Shown here: positions 40,543 to 49,700 of the stretch, piece by piece
Position numbering within the stretch: the first letter of the stretch is position 1
How the letters are laid out: the number at the start of each line of letters is the position of its first letter
Assembly: GCA_965228415.1 (NCBI GenBank)
Contig: OZ245814.1
Coordinates: 8,618,001 to 8,682,000 of the forward strand
Length of the DNA stretch: 64,000 bases
DNA from: Agaribacillus sp965228415
GTDB lineage: Bacteria; Bacteroidota; Bacteroidia; Cytophagales; Cyclobacteriaceae
Direction of reading: 5' to 3'
The notes under the pieces: model-generated
The model's database searches: none
Told to the model about the DNA's origin: nothing
Seen by the model: the letters and a program-made list of their open reading frames with translations, nothing else
Program-made: the position numbers and the translations under genes

Positions 40543-42030
40543 TTACTCCTGTATCCAGGCCATCGATTTGCTTACTGCTTTTTGCCAGCCGGCATAGCAT
40601 TTATCTCTCAGTTCCGTCGTCATATCCGGGGCAAAGGTCTTTTCAATTTTGCGATTTTTTATGATGTCTTCCTTTTTCCATAACCCAACGGTAATACCTG
40701 CCAGGAAAGCTGCTCCCATGGCAGTACTTTCAATCACTTCAGGTCTTTCCACCGGCACGTCCAGTATATCTGCCTGGAATTGCATCATAAAATTATTAGC
40801 TGCGGCACCGCCGTCTACCTTTAAAGCTGACAAGGTAATGCCGGAGTCTTTTTCCATGGCGTTTAGCACATCTTTGGTTTGATAAGCTAACGAATCGAGG
40901 GTGGCTTTTATGATATGATTTTTACCGGTATCCCTGGTAAGGCCAAAGATGGCTCCTCTGGCGTACATATCCCAGTAAGGAGCGCCAAGACCGGCAAAGG
41001 CGGGCACTACATACACCTCGCGGTCATCGGCAGCCTTCGAGGCAAAATATTCGGAGTCAGGTGCCTCATCGATAAGCTTTAAGCCGTCTCTAAGCCATTG
41101 TATCGCGGCGCCGGCTATAAATATACTTCCTTCCAGCGCGTAGTGCACCTCACCATCCAATCCCCAGGCAATAGTCGTCAGCAGGCCACTTTCGGAATAC
41201 TGTAGTTTTTTACCGGTATTCATCAGCATAAAGCAGCCGGTTCCATAAGTGTTTTTGGCCATTCCGGGCTCGAAACAGGCCTGTCCGAAAAGTGCCGCCT
41301 GCTGGTCGCCTGCAATACCGGCAATAGGAATCTTGTGTCCTCCCAATGTATAATCACCGTAATGATAGCCTGACGGTTTCACTTCGGGTAACATAGTGGC
41401 AGGAATTTTTAAGATGGATAACAGCTTTTCATCCCATTCCAGCGATTTTATGTTGTATAACAGGGTTCTGGAAGCATTTGAATAGTCAGTAACATGGACC
41501 TCGCGGCCGGTCATATTCCAAATTAACCAGCTATCGATAGTGCCGAAAAGCAGATCGCCTTTGGCCGCTTTTTCCCGGGCACCTTCGACATTTTCCAATA
41601 TCCAATGCACTTTTGTCCCGGAAAAATAAGAATCAATGACCAGTCCGGTATTGTTTCTGACATAATCTTCCAGGCCATCTTTTTTTAGTTTTTGACAAAT
41701 ATCACTGGTCCTGGTATCCTGCCATACAATGGCATTATAAACCGGTTCTCCACTGTGCTTATCCCAAACTACTGCAGTTTCTCTTTGATTGGTAATGCCG
41801 ATGCCGGCAATTTCAGCCGGATCTATTTTATGACTTTTAATTAATTTTTCAAGGACGCCAAACTGAGTACTGAGTATTTCTTTTGGGTCGTGCTCTACCC
41901 AGCCGGACTTTGGAAATATTTGTGTGAACTCTTGTTGGGTAATGGCCACGATTTCGCCTGAGCCGTTGAATAAAACGGCCCTCGAACTCGTTGTTCCCTG
42001 GTCTAATGCAATGATATACCGGTTGCTCAT
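40543..42030 (-). CDS. glpK: Glycerol kinase
   Basis: 495-residue FGGY kinase that makes sn-glycerol 3-phosphate from glycerol and ATP. It starts YIIALDQGTTSSRAVLF, with the glycerol-binding GITNQRETAVVWD and the FGGY signature near DGGAAANNFMMQ. Length is typical. The 27 bp directly upstream of its ATG occur again 220 bp further upstream because of the tandem duplication, so its translation signal is unchanged while its distance from glpF has grown. The duplication may change glpK expression relative to glpF. Confidence 0.98.
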   Translation of the reverse strand: MSNRYIIALDQGTTSSRAVLFNGSGEIVAITQQEFTQIFPKSGWVEHDPKEILSTQFGVLEKLIKSHKIDPAEIAGIGITNQRETAVVWDKHSGEPVYNAIVWQDTRTSDICQKLKKDGLEDYVRNNTGLVIDSYFSGTKVHWILENVEGAREKAAKGDLLFGTIDSWLIWNMTGREVHVTDYSNASRTLLYNIKSLEWDEKLLSILKIPATMLPEVKPSGYHYGDYTLGGHKIPIAGIAGDQQAALFGQACFEPGMAKNTYGTGCFMLMNTGKKLQYSESGLLTTIAWGLDGEVHYALEGSIFIAGAAIQWLRDGLKLIDEAPDSEYFASKAADDREVYVVPAFAGLGAPYWDMYARGAIFGLTRDTGKNHIIKATLDSLAYQTKDVLNAMEKDSGITLSALKVDGGAAANNFMMQFQADILDVPVERPEVIESTAMGAAFLAGITVGLWKKEDIIKNRKIEKTFAPDMTTELRDKCYAGWQKAVSKSMAWIQE

Positions 42031-42470
42031 ATCTATTTAAATTTTTTGCGATAATGGTTAAGGTTGTTTTCTATCTGCGATGATTGCCATAGCTACGCTA
42101 ATGACGGCAATGATGACGGTAATCCAGAAAGTGAGTGTTACTTCGGAGCGGAACAAGGCCAGATATAATTGAGCCCCCAGCACACCACCAAGTATAGGGC
42201 CTGCTATCGGTATCCACGAATAAGCCCAATCGGAGTGGCCCTTGCCGCTAATCTATTTAAATTTTTTGCGATAATGGTTAAGGTTGTTTTCTATCTGCGA
42301 TGATTGCCATAGCTACGCTAATGACGGCAATGATGACGGTAATCCAGAAAGTGAGTGTTACTTCGGAGCGGAACAAGGCCAGATATAATTGAGCCCCCAG
42401 CACACCACCAAGTATAGGGCCTGCTATCGGTATCCACGAATAAGCCCAATCGGAGTGGCCCTTGCCGCTA
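42031..42470. repeat. Perfect 220-bp tandem duplication
   Basis: The 220 bp at 42031-42250 and the 220 bp at 42251-42470 are identical base for base. Each copy holds the last 64 codons of glpF, its stop, and the 27 bp that precede glpK. At the junction the two ends share only AT, which points to slippage or micro-homology rather than recombination between long repeats. An assembly error at a read overlap is the alternative. The full glpF gene uses the second copy and remains intact. Confidence 0.97.
42058..42250 (-). pseudogene. Duplicated 3' fragment of glpF
   Basis: This is the last 63 codons plus stop of the glycerol channel gene, repeated by the 220-bp tandem duplication. It has no start codon of its own near the fragment edge (first in-frame Met is near the C-terminus) and is separated from the intact gene's stop by 27 bp. 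It would not make a channel and is probably a transcribed but untranslated remnant between glpF and glpK. Confidence 0.9.
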
Positions 42471-43072
42471 ATGGGTAAAAGAAAGTGTGCCAGTCTCGGA
42501 CCAAAATCCCGGGCCGGATTGATAGCAAAACCTGTGGTACCTCCCAACCCAAAGCCAATAACCATGATCAGTCCTCCGACCACGAGCGGATTAAGGCCGT
42601 CGCTGAAATTGTTGGCTCCTATAAACAGCAATCCAAGGGTTAATGCCATAGTACCGATCATTTCACTGACAAAATTTGCAGTGTTGGATCGAATGGCCGG
42701 GGCAGTGCAGAACACGGCGAGCTTGGCTGCCTGGTCTTCGGTATTTTTCCAGTGAGGTAAATAATGGATCCAGACAATGGCACCGCCTATGGCTGCCCCA
42801 AGGATCTGTGCCAAAACGTAACCGGGAACAAGATCCCACGAAAATTCACCAGCAGAGGCCAGGGCAATAGTTACCGCGGGATTGATATGGGCACCACTAA
42901 TGTTGCCAACGGCATATACTGCAAAAGCAACGGCAAGACCCCAGGCCACGACAATGACAACCCAGCCCGAGTTTTCTGCCTTGGAGCCTTTTAACACCAC
43001 ACCACCAACTACGCCACCACCAAAAATGATTAATAACATTGTACCAATAAGTTCACCTAAATAAACTGACAT
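42278..43072 (-). CDS. glpF: Glycerol uptake facilitator (aquaglyceroporin)
   Basis: 264 residues, six membrane helices with two half-helices. Both pore boxes are intact: GAHINPAVTIALA (first NPA) and GFAINPARDFGPRL (second NPA followed by Arg). The Asp after NPAR is the mark of glycerol channels rather than water channels. It sits 15 bp after the symporter stop on the same strand. The duplication ends inside this gene, but the full reading frame and stop are present. It moves glycerol, and perhaps other small polyols, across the inner membrane. Confidence 0.96.
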   Translation of the reverse strand: MSVYLGELIGTMLLIIFGGGVVGGVVLKGSKAENSGWVVIVVAWGLAVAFAVYAVGNISGAHINPAVTIALASAGEFSWDLVPGYVLAQILGAAIGGAIVWIHYLPHWKNTEDQAAKLAVFCTAPAIRSNTANFVSEMIGTMALTLGLLFIGANNFSDGLNPLVVGGLIMVIGFGLGGTTGFAINPARDFGPRLAHFLLPISGKGHSDWAYSWIPIAGPILGGVLGAQLYLALFRSEVTLTFWITVIIAVISVAMAIIADRKQP

Positions 43073-43087
43073 AACAGATAGTTTTAA

Positions 43088-44812
43088 TTACAAAAATATT
43101 CCTACGACTATAGCAGTAATAACTAATAAAAACAAGGAAAGCGTGCGATAATTTTTATACCATGGTAATAATTGCAATGCTTTCGTTTCTTCCCTAAAAA
43201 GTTCTTTTTTATATGTATAATCTTTTACCTTGGCCGGGTCCGGAAGTGAGGTGGCTACGCTCACCAACAGGTGGGTGAGGATACTCAGCAGGAATAGCAA
43301 ATTGGCTTTCATCAGGAAGTGCAATTCATTGACAACCGGAAACAGGTCATAGGCCTGGGAAAGAATCATCCCTATTGCCGCTGTGCCACCGACGATCAGA
43401 CTGACAATCGCGCCGTGGCTGTTGACCCTTTTTGAGAATAATCCAAGTAAAAATGCCGAAACTACCGGTGGACTGGTATAGGCAATCACCAGTTGCAGAT
43501 AGGCCCACAAGGAATCACTCACCTGTTCTATGAAGGGCACCCAAAGCGACGAAAGTACTACCAATATTAAGGTGGCAATCTGCCCGGCCCTGACCAGCTG
43601 TTTGCTGGTCATTTCTGGCCTTAACGCTCTTACGAAGTCCATGGTGATCAGGGTGGAGGCTGAATTGAATGTTGCCGAGACAGAGGACATCATGGCGGCG
43701 AGTAATCCGGCGACCACCAGCCCCAGCACTCCGGTGGGCAACAGTTGAAAGAGCAACACCGGGTAGGTCAGGTTAGGGCAGTCTGCAAGATTGGCGCACA
43801 AGCCTCCCGACGCCAGCGGGTAATTGAGGGTTGAAATATCGAGTTTATTAAATAACAGCAATGCCAATACACCGGGTACAACCATAATAAATATGACCGG
43901 AAGTTTCAACAACCCGGCAAACAACGCGCCCCACCGGCCATGATTTAAATCTTTAGCGCCAAGCACACGTTGTACCATAAACTGGTTGTTGGCCCAAAAA
44001 TAAAATCCCAGTAGCGGCACACCTGTGATCAAACCCCACCATGGCATAAATTCGTCGTTGCCCGGCCGAACCAGGCTAAAGACTTCACTGGCTGTTTCGG
44101 GTATGAATTTGCCCTCCTCGGCGCGATTTCCAAAATTGACTTCACCGGCGGCCAGCATGGCATCCAGGCGGCTCATCATACCATTCCAGCCAGCTCCCAG
44201 TTGATCAAACGCAAAATAAGTCAACAGGCAGGAGCCAATGATCAATAAAATGGCTTGTATTACTTCAGTTTGTATCACTGAATTTAATCCTCCCGGTATC
44301 GTATAGGCTGCCGCAGCCATGGCGAGAATAATGATGATGGTGCTGGAAGAAAAGTCGGGAAACAGGAGCTTTAGAACAATACTACCTACATATAAGCCGG
44401 CAGCGGTATCTACCATGACATTTCCAATGATGGTGATGAATGAAAAATAATACCTTGACCGCCTGTCGTATCGCCTTTCCAGGAATTCGGGCATGGTGTA
44501 TACCCTGGATTTTAAGTAGAAGGGTAGGAAAAATATGGAGAAAAAAATCAATACAACTACCGCAAACCATTCGTAGTTATACACATTGATGTTGGTCTGA
44601 AAGGCATCGGACGCCAAACCAACCAATGTAGAACTGGAAATGTTGGCGGAAAAGAGGGCAATGCCCACAATTGGCCAGGTCATGGTGCGGCCTCCCAAAA
44701 AATAGTCCTCCGAAGATTTTTGCTTTCCTTTCCTGATACCGTAAACGACAATTCCCAGCAGATATGCCACAATGATCCCAAGGTCCAGTGGACTAAGGTT
44801 AAATGCCCCCAT
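43088..44812 (-). CDS. Sodium/solute symporter (SSS/SGLT-type sugar transporter)
   Basis: 574 residues with about 14 membrane helices. It has the SSS start (GIIVAYLLGIVVYGIRKGKQ, EDYFLGGRTMTWP), IALFSANISSSTLVG near the first unwound helix, and LVVAGLLAAMMSSVSATFNS, the sodium-site region. The resemblance is to SGLT-like sugar carriers. It is the first gene of a unit that runs glpF, glpK, glpD, GH13, ROK, so its cargo should be a sugar-containing molecule used by those enzymes. Which sugar cannot be told from the sequence. Confidence 0.94.
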   Translation of the reverse strand: MGAFNLSPLDLGIIVAYLLGIVVYGIRKGKQKSSEDYFLGGRTMTWPIVGIALFSANISSSTLVGLASDAFQTNINVYNYEWFAVVVLIFFSIFFLPFYLKSRVYTMPEFLERRYDRRSRYYFSFITIIGNVMVDTAAGLYVGSIVLKLLFPDFSSSTIIIILAMAAAAYTIPGGLNSVIQTEVIQAILLIIGSCLLTYFAFDQLGAGWNGMMSRLDAMLAAGEVNFGNRAEEGKFIPETASEVFSLVRPGNDEFMPWWGLITGVPLLGFYFWANNQFMVQRVLGAKDLNHGRWGALFAGLLKLPVIFIMVVPGVLALLLFNKLDISTLNYPLASGGLCANLADCPNLTYPVLLFQLLPTGVLGLVVAGLLAAMMSSVSATFNSASTLITMDFVRALRPEMTSKQLVRAGQIATLILVVLSSLWVPFIEQVSDSLWAYLQLVIAYTSPPVVSAFLLGLFSKRVNSHGAIVSLIVGGTAAIGMILSQAYDLFPVVNELHFLMKANLLFLLSILTHLLVSVATSLPDPAKVKDYTYKKELFREETKALQLLPWYKNYRTLSLFLLVITAIVVGIFL

Positions 44813-45221
44813 GTGTATGATGAGTTAGGTTAAAAGCTGATGACAGTTTGAACATTGATCAAAATAAAATACACCCAACCAAATAACTAAGGTTGGAAAC
44901 AGTGATTATAACTTTGACCCCTTTGCCAATAATAAAAATAATTTTTAAATATTCATATGGAATATCTAGATATAATCAAAATATTCTATCGCAATCGATT
45001 GAAATTTTAAAATAAAAATAGGAAGCCTGAAGATGACGCTCCAAACCTCTTTTACTACTAATTTATGACTAACAGGACGTATAGTCTTTAATGTGAAATG
45101 GCTACTGTCACGTTACTAATTTATAGTCTGTCATGACGACTATGACATCGGTAAAAACAAGTTTGGCACAATCCCATATTTAGTCTGGCGCGATCGGTAG
45201 GGAAGTGTCAACGGGCAATTG
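44813..45221. promoter_or_regulatory. Intergenic region upstream of the symporter operon
   Basis: 409 bp, AT-rich, with no gene. It should hold the end of the haloperoxidase operon and the promoter of the symporter operon. It contains a LacI-type half-match (44990-45003), a bulged palindrome built from ATAGTC (45123-45128), GTCATGAC (45130-45137) and GACTAT (45138-45143), and ACTAATTTAT repeated about 58 bp apart. I see no clear -33/-7 promoter pair on the minus strand. Confidence 0.5.
44990..45003. promoter_or_regulatory. LacI-family-like operator candidate upstream of the symporter operon
   Basis: CGCAATCGATTGAA matches the LacI-family pattern TGnAAnCGnTTnCA at 8 of 10 fixed positions, with a CAATCGATTG palindrome in its centre. 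It lies about 180 bp upstream of the symporter ATG. The match is weaker than those near susC. Confidence 0.3.
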
Positions 45222-46607
45222 TCAGGAAGAGGGCGCCGCCGTTTTCTTTTCGACATTTTCTGCATTGCCGCTGGAGGTCGTGAGATTATTAATGATAAAT
45301 TGCCCCACCTTTTTACCCTGATCTACGCCAACTTCGCAAGCGGGCATATAATGAATTCCACCATACAGACGGCTTATGGCTGCCTCATTGGAGGCGTCGT
45401 AGAAGGAATCAAATGTTCTCGGCGCCAACCCGTATTCTACCTCGGTGGAGTCTATGAAGTGAAAATTGTCGCCAAACAAATGGGTAAGTGCCGTAGCGGC
45501 GGAGGCGGAGATAACGCTGTGACCGCTGGTATATTCCGGAAAAGGAGGGGTCTGTAACAAGGGCGCCCAACTTTCATCAATGTATTTATTAATAACTGTC
45601 TCCGGTCTTATTAACTCACTACGATATTTTTCATCCCAGCAACTTATAAAAGCGTCTGCCAGCGCGATGGAAACCAGGGTGTAGGCCTCGACGGTTTGCA
45701 TTAAATTGGATTTCCTTAACCTGGTGGCAATTGACGTGATGCCTATCCAATGCCCGCCAGGTGTAATTTTTTTTGTCGCGAACATCACATGTCCCTTTTG
45801 ATGAGAAATATAAGGATTACAATCCCAAAACTCCGCGATCGCTGACTGCTCTTCGGAAAGGTTTTTACCGGTTTCATATACTTCCATCAGTTCCTGGTAA
45901 AACTGGCTGCCTGTATTTAAGCTGAACGGTGTAGGCGGTTCGGGAACATATTGATTGGAAGAGTCCAAAACAAATGTCCTTATCTTGTTCCAGTGCGGTT
46001 CTATGGCATCCATATAGGCCGGGGGCGTGGGCTGCCATCTGGAAGAATCATCGTTAATGCTAAATTTTGGGAAAGTCCTGGTTTGCTTATACTGGTCGTT
46101 GTCCGCCCAGGCAAGAATAAAATCAGCGACCTCGTCGCCATATGCAACAGAGCGTTTAAAAACCGCTGTGGATAACCCGGTATCCCTGTATTCTTGATAG
46201 ACGTCTTGTATGAATTGGTCCATTTTATCCTCCGAAAATATGAGTGCTTTACCGACGGACAAAAATGCCTGAATACTGGCTAAGGGGAAACAATAAACCT
46301 GGTCCGGTTTGGGCTTTGGTATGTCGCCCAGCTCGTGAAGCTGCCCGGACAAGGAGCGGTAGCCGGGATTTTCATGCACGAGTACTTCATAAGCCGCAAT
46401 GTTTGGATAGGCATATATCCGGCTGGCAACCGGCGGTGAAAAAATATCATGTACAATGACGTCGGTAAGCTTTTTAAGCGATTGGTGAAAAAGTTCCGGG
46501 TTGGCAGCTGCTTCCTTATCATATGCCTCCGGGTTATGGCTGCAACTTATTAAACATAAAAGAGAAAGCGTTAGCGTCAGTGTTCTAATTGTGGCATTAG
46601 TTTTCAT
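45222..46607 (-). CDS. Vanadium-haloperoxidase/PAP2-family lipoprotein
   Basis: 461 residues with a lipoprotein signal (LLCLISC). The C-terminal half carries the vanadate/phosphate pocket: Lys327-x6-Arg334-Pro (KYRSELIRP), Ser361-Gly362-His363 (PEYTSGHSV) and Ser412-Arg413...His419 (SRLYGGIHY). The long helical N-terminal half and this spacing fit bacterial vanadium-dependent haloperoxidases better than small PAP2 phosphatases, though phosphatase activity is possible. It is the last gene of the SusCD/FG-GAP series, 160 bp after the second FG-GAP gene. No halide or substrate preference can be read from the sequence. Confidence 0.93.
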   Translation of the reverse strand: MKTNATIRTLTLTLSLLCLISCSHNPEAYDKEAAANPELFHQSLKKLTDVIVHDIFSPPVASRIYAYPNIAAYEVLVHENPGYRSLSGQLHELGDIPKPKPDQVYCFPLASIQAFLSVGKALIFSEDKMDQFIQDVYQEYRDTGLSTAVFKRSVAYGDEVADFILAWADNDQYKQTRTFPKFSINDDSSRWQPTPPAYMDAIEPHWNKIRTFVLDSSNQYVPEPPTPFSLNTGSQFYQELMEVYETGKNLSEEQSAIAEFWDCNPYISHQKGHVMFATKKITPGGHWIGITSIATRLRKSNLMQTVEAYTLVSIALADAFISCWDEKYRSELIRPETVINKYIDESWAPLLQTPPFPEYTSGHSVISASAATALTHLFGDNFHFIDSTEVEYGLAPRTFDSFYDASNEAAISRLYGGIHYMPACEVGVDQGKKVGQFIINNLTTSSGNAENVEKKTAAPSS

Positions 46608-46767
46608 GCTTGAAACAGTTATTGGTAAAATTAAGGTTCCCGCGTTAGTATCACCGTAAAATTATATAAAGATTGATGTTATTTAACCTTAAATATGTCA
46701 ATATTTAAGCTAATACCTTTATAAATCAAAAATTACAACCAAAAATAAGCGCTGGCAGCCAAAATAT

Positions 46768-49700
46768 TTAATGAGCAACAGGCTGTATAATTTGAAGTTT
46801 GTCATTGTTTTTGGCCCAAATCAGGCAATGGTCATCTCCAATTTTAATTGATTTTATTTTGCGAACCTGGCCGCTGATATTTAGTGATCCCACGGGGTGT
46901 ACCGTCATTTGATTCGTTTCAGATATGGAAAGTAAGCTTCCGTAATTGGCATCATACATTCCCATTTCGATATTGCAATCATAGAAATTTCCACCCAATA
47001 ACACATGACTTGCCCCATTTTCGGGAGATTGGAAGGTTACGGCTGATTCCAGGGTAGAAAACTGTAGTTCATCCGGCAAAGCGTGCATTTTAAAATTCAA
47101 GGCCCCGTCGATATTTTCAAAATAGGCGCTTTCGAGGGTGTTGGCTTCGAGGGTTTCAGCATTGTTTAATTTTTCATCTCCAAATATTTCCGAAATGGTC
47201 GCCGCCGCCAAATCTTTTGAATACAAATACTTTTTCTTCAGCGAAGGTAATTGCTGGGTTAATTCCTGGTAATTGGCAAAAGGGATTTCTTTACCCCCAA
47301 AAAAGTAGGTAAGTATTTGTTCGATTTGCCCATTATCATCGAAGTCTTCTACATACAGCTTTAGCGGTTGCTCGTCCGTAGGTTTGAACTTGGTATTTTT
47401 GCCAATATTTCCGGCGATAAGATCAACATCACCATCGCCATCGAAATCGTGTGGCAATACAAAATTCCACCATCCCTTGTATTTGCCTACCTCTTTTTCA
47501 GTAAACCGCTCATTTTCATTTAGAAATATCTTGATGGGTTCCCATCCTACGGCCAGTACCAGGTCCAGATCACCGTCTTTATCGAGGTCAGCCCACCTAC
47601 CGTCTTTAACCAGGCCGACCTTTGATAATTCAGGGGAAAGTTTTTCAGCCACATTTTCAAATTGATTGTTTCCCTTATTCAGGAATAAAAAGGAGGTAGG
47701 TTTTTTGCCGTAGTTCCATGGAACAGCTCTTGCTCCAAAAAAGAAATCTACCAGCCCATCCTGATTAAAATCTGCCGGAAGTACGCAGGAAGCAGTGAGG
47801 AAGGCATCTTCGAAGTATATTTTGTTATCGAAATTGCCTGACCCGTCATTTAAATAAATTCTTTGTTGTAAATACTCTGAATCGCCCCAATACTCGTTTC
47901 CTCCGGCAGCGATTACCAGATCCAGGTCTCCGTCATTTTCAACATCGGCAAATACCGCGTCTACATCTTCAAATATGCTGTCCTGGGTTATAATCATTGG
48001 TGTATTTTCATCAAAAGTGCCGGCTTCATTTTGCAAATACAAAACACTCTTTCCCCTTTTTGATGAGCCTAAAAACAGGTCTTCCAGGCCATCGCCATTA
48101 ACGTCTCCGACCGCTACCGCCGGCCCTTCGCGGGAAACCATAAACGGAATAAGGCCTTCCCGGTTAAATTCAACAAAAGGATTTTCCTCATGGGTAAAAT
48201 CGATTCCCACGCTTTCTGAAATATCTTTGAAGGCCACGGGATAGGAGGGTGGCTGGTTTAGTAAATTATAGTTGAAAGTTTGGAGGTCAGGACGCCATTC
48301 AATAGTCCATAACTGGTCATAGGAAGGGTTTTCAAGCCTTTCATAACTTTGATCGGGCCAAACTACTATGATGGAATCAACAGCACCCGGATCTTCAATG
48401 CCTACATTAAAACCCAGGGCAACGCTTGATTGATACCCCCTGGTCGGATAGTTTTCGTAGATGATTTTTTCTTTCCCCTTGAACACCATTAGCGTGGCGC
48501 CAATGGCGTTTACATTTTCCTGTGGCCCTTTTAATTGTATGGACAAAAAATGCTTATTGCCCTGATTATTTTCAATGGTGAGGTTTTTGTAAATAAATGG
48601 CTCATCCTGAATATTATTGACGATAATGTCCAAATCACCGTCATTGTCGAGATCTGCATAGGTTGATCCATTGGAAAAGGAGTTGACATTTCCTTTTACC
48701 AATTGTTGCATATCTTCAAATTTTAAATCCCTGGTATTTCGGAAGAACTTGTTGGGTATTTTTATTTTTGGCATTTTTTCGATGACTGTATTAAAGTCTT
48801 TATCTTCCACCATTCCCATGATGGTTTGCCATTTTATATCTTCGTTCGACTTTCTGTAGTTGGCATAATCAATATCATTCATTCTTCTTGGTATGCCATT
48901 ACTCACAAACAGATCCTTATATCCGTCCAGATCAAAGTCCATAAAAAGTGGCGCCCAGGACCAGTCTGTTGCATAAATGTCTGAAAACAACCCGATTTCG
49001 CTGAAAGTGCCATCACCGTTGTTTAATTGCAGATTGTTTCTGGCAAATTGCGGATTATATCCGTAACCCAGCTTAAATTGAAAAATGCTGTAAGTATCTT
49101 CACCCAAAGAGCTTTTTAGAATATATGGATCATAGGGATGCATGTCCAGGGAGATTACCTCAAGCTGGCCGTCATTGTTGATATCGCCAAAGTCGACACC
49201 CATTGAAAAACGGCTGGTATGCACCATGCTTTCTGTCAATACCTCTTTGAAGGTCCCATCCTGCTGGTTGATATATAAATAATCATTTTCGTGGAAGTCA
49301 TTACCAATATATAGGTCCGGCCAGCCGTCGTGATTAAGGTCGCCGGTCACAATACCCAGTCCATAGCCAACTACGGTACTATTGATATTTGCCTGAGGGG
49401 TAACATCAATGAACCTGCCGTTCTCATTTTTCATCAATTTATCTCCGGAGGTTGGGTGGAATGTTCCCTCGAATGATTTTTTCTGGCCAAATGTACCATT
49501 CTGATGTAAAGAATGATTCAACTGATACATATCAAGATCGCCATCAAGGTCATAGTCAAAAAATGCTGCCTGGGTGGCAAAACCGACCAAATCCAGTCCA
49601 TATTCTGCTGCTTTATCCTCAAAGCGAGGGATGCCATTTTCAACCCCTGCGCAAACGTATAATTGATTTTTGCCTGCTATGGATTTATAGTTACCAATTT

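Noticed and set aside
42031..42470. Insertion sequence or attachment-site duplication
   Set aside because: The repeated unit is ordinary glpF/spacer sequence with no transposase, inverted ends or integrase nearby, so it is a simple tandem duplication.
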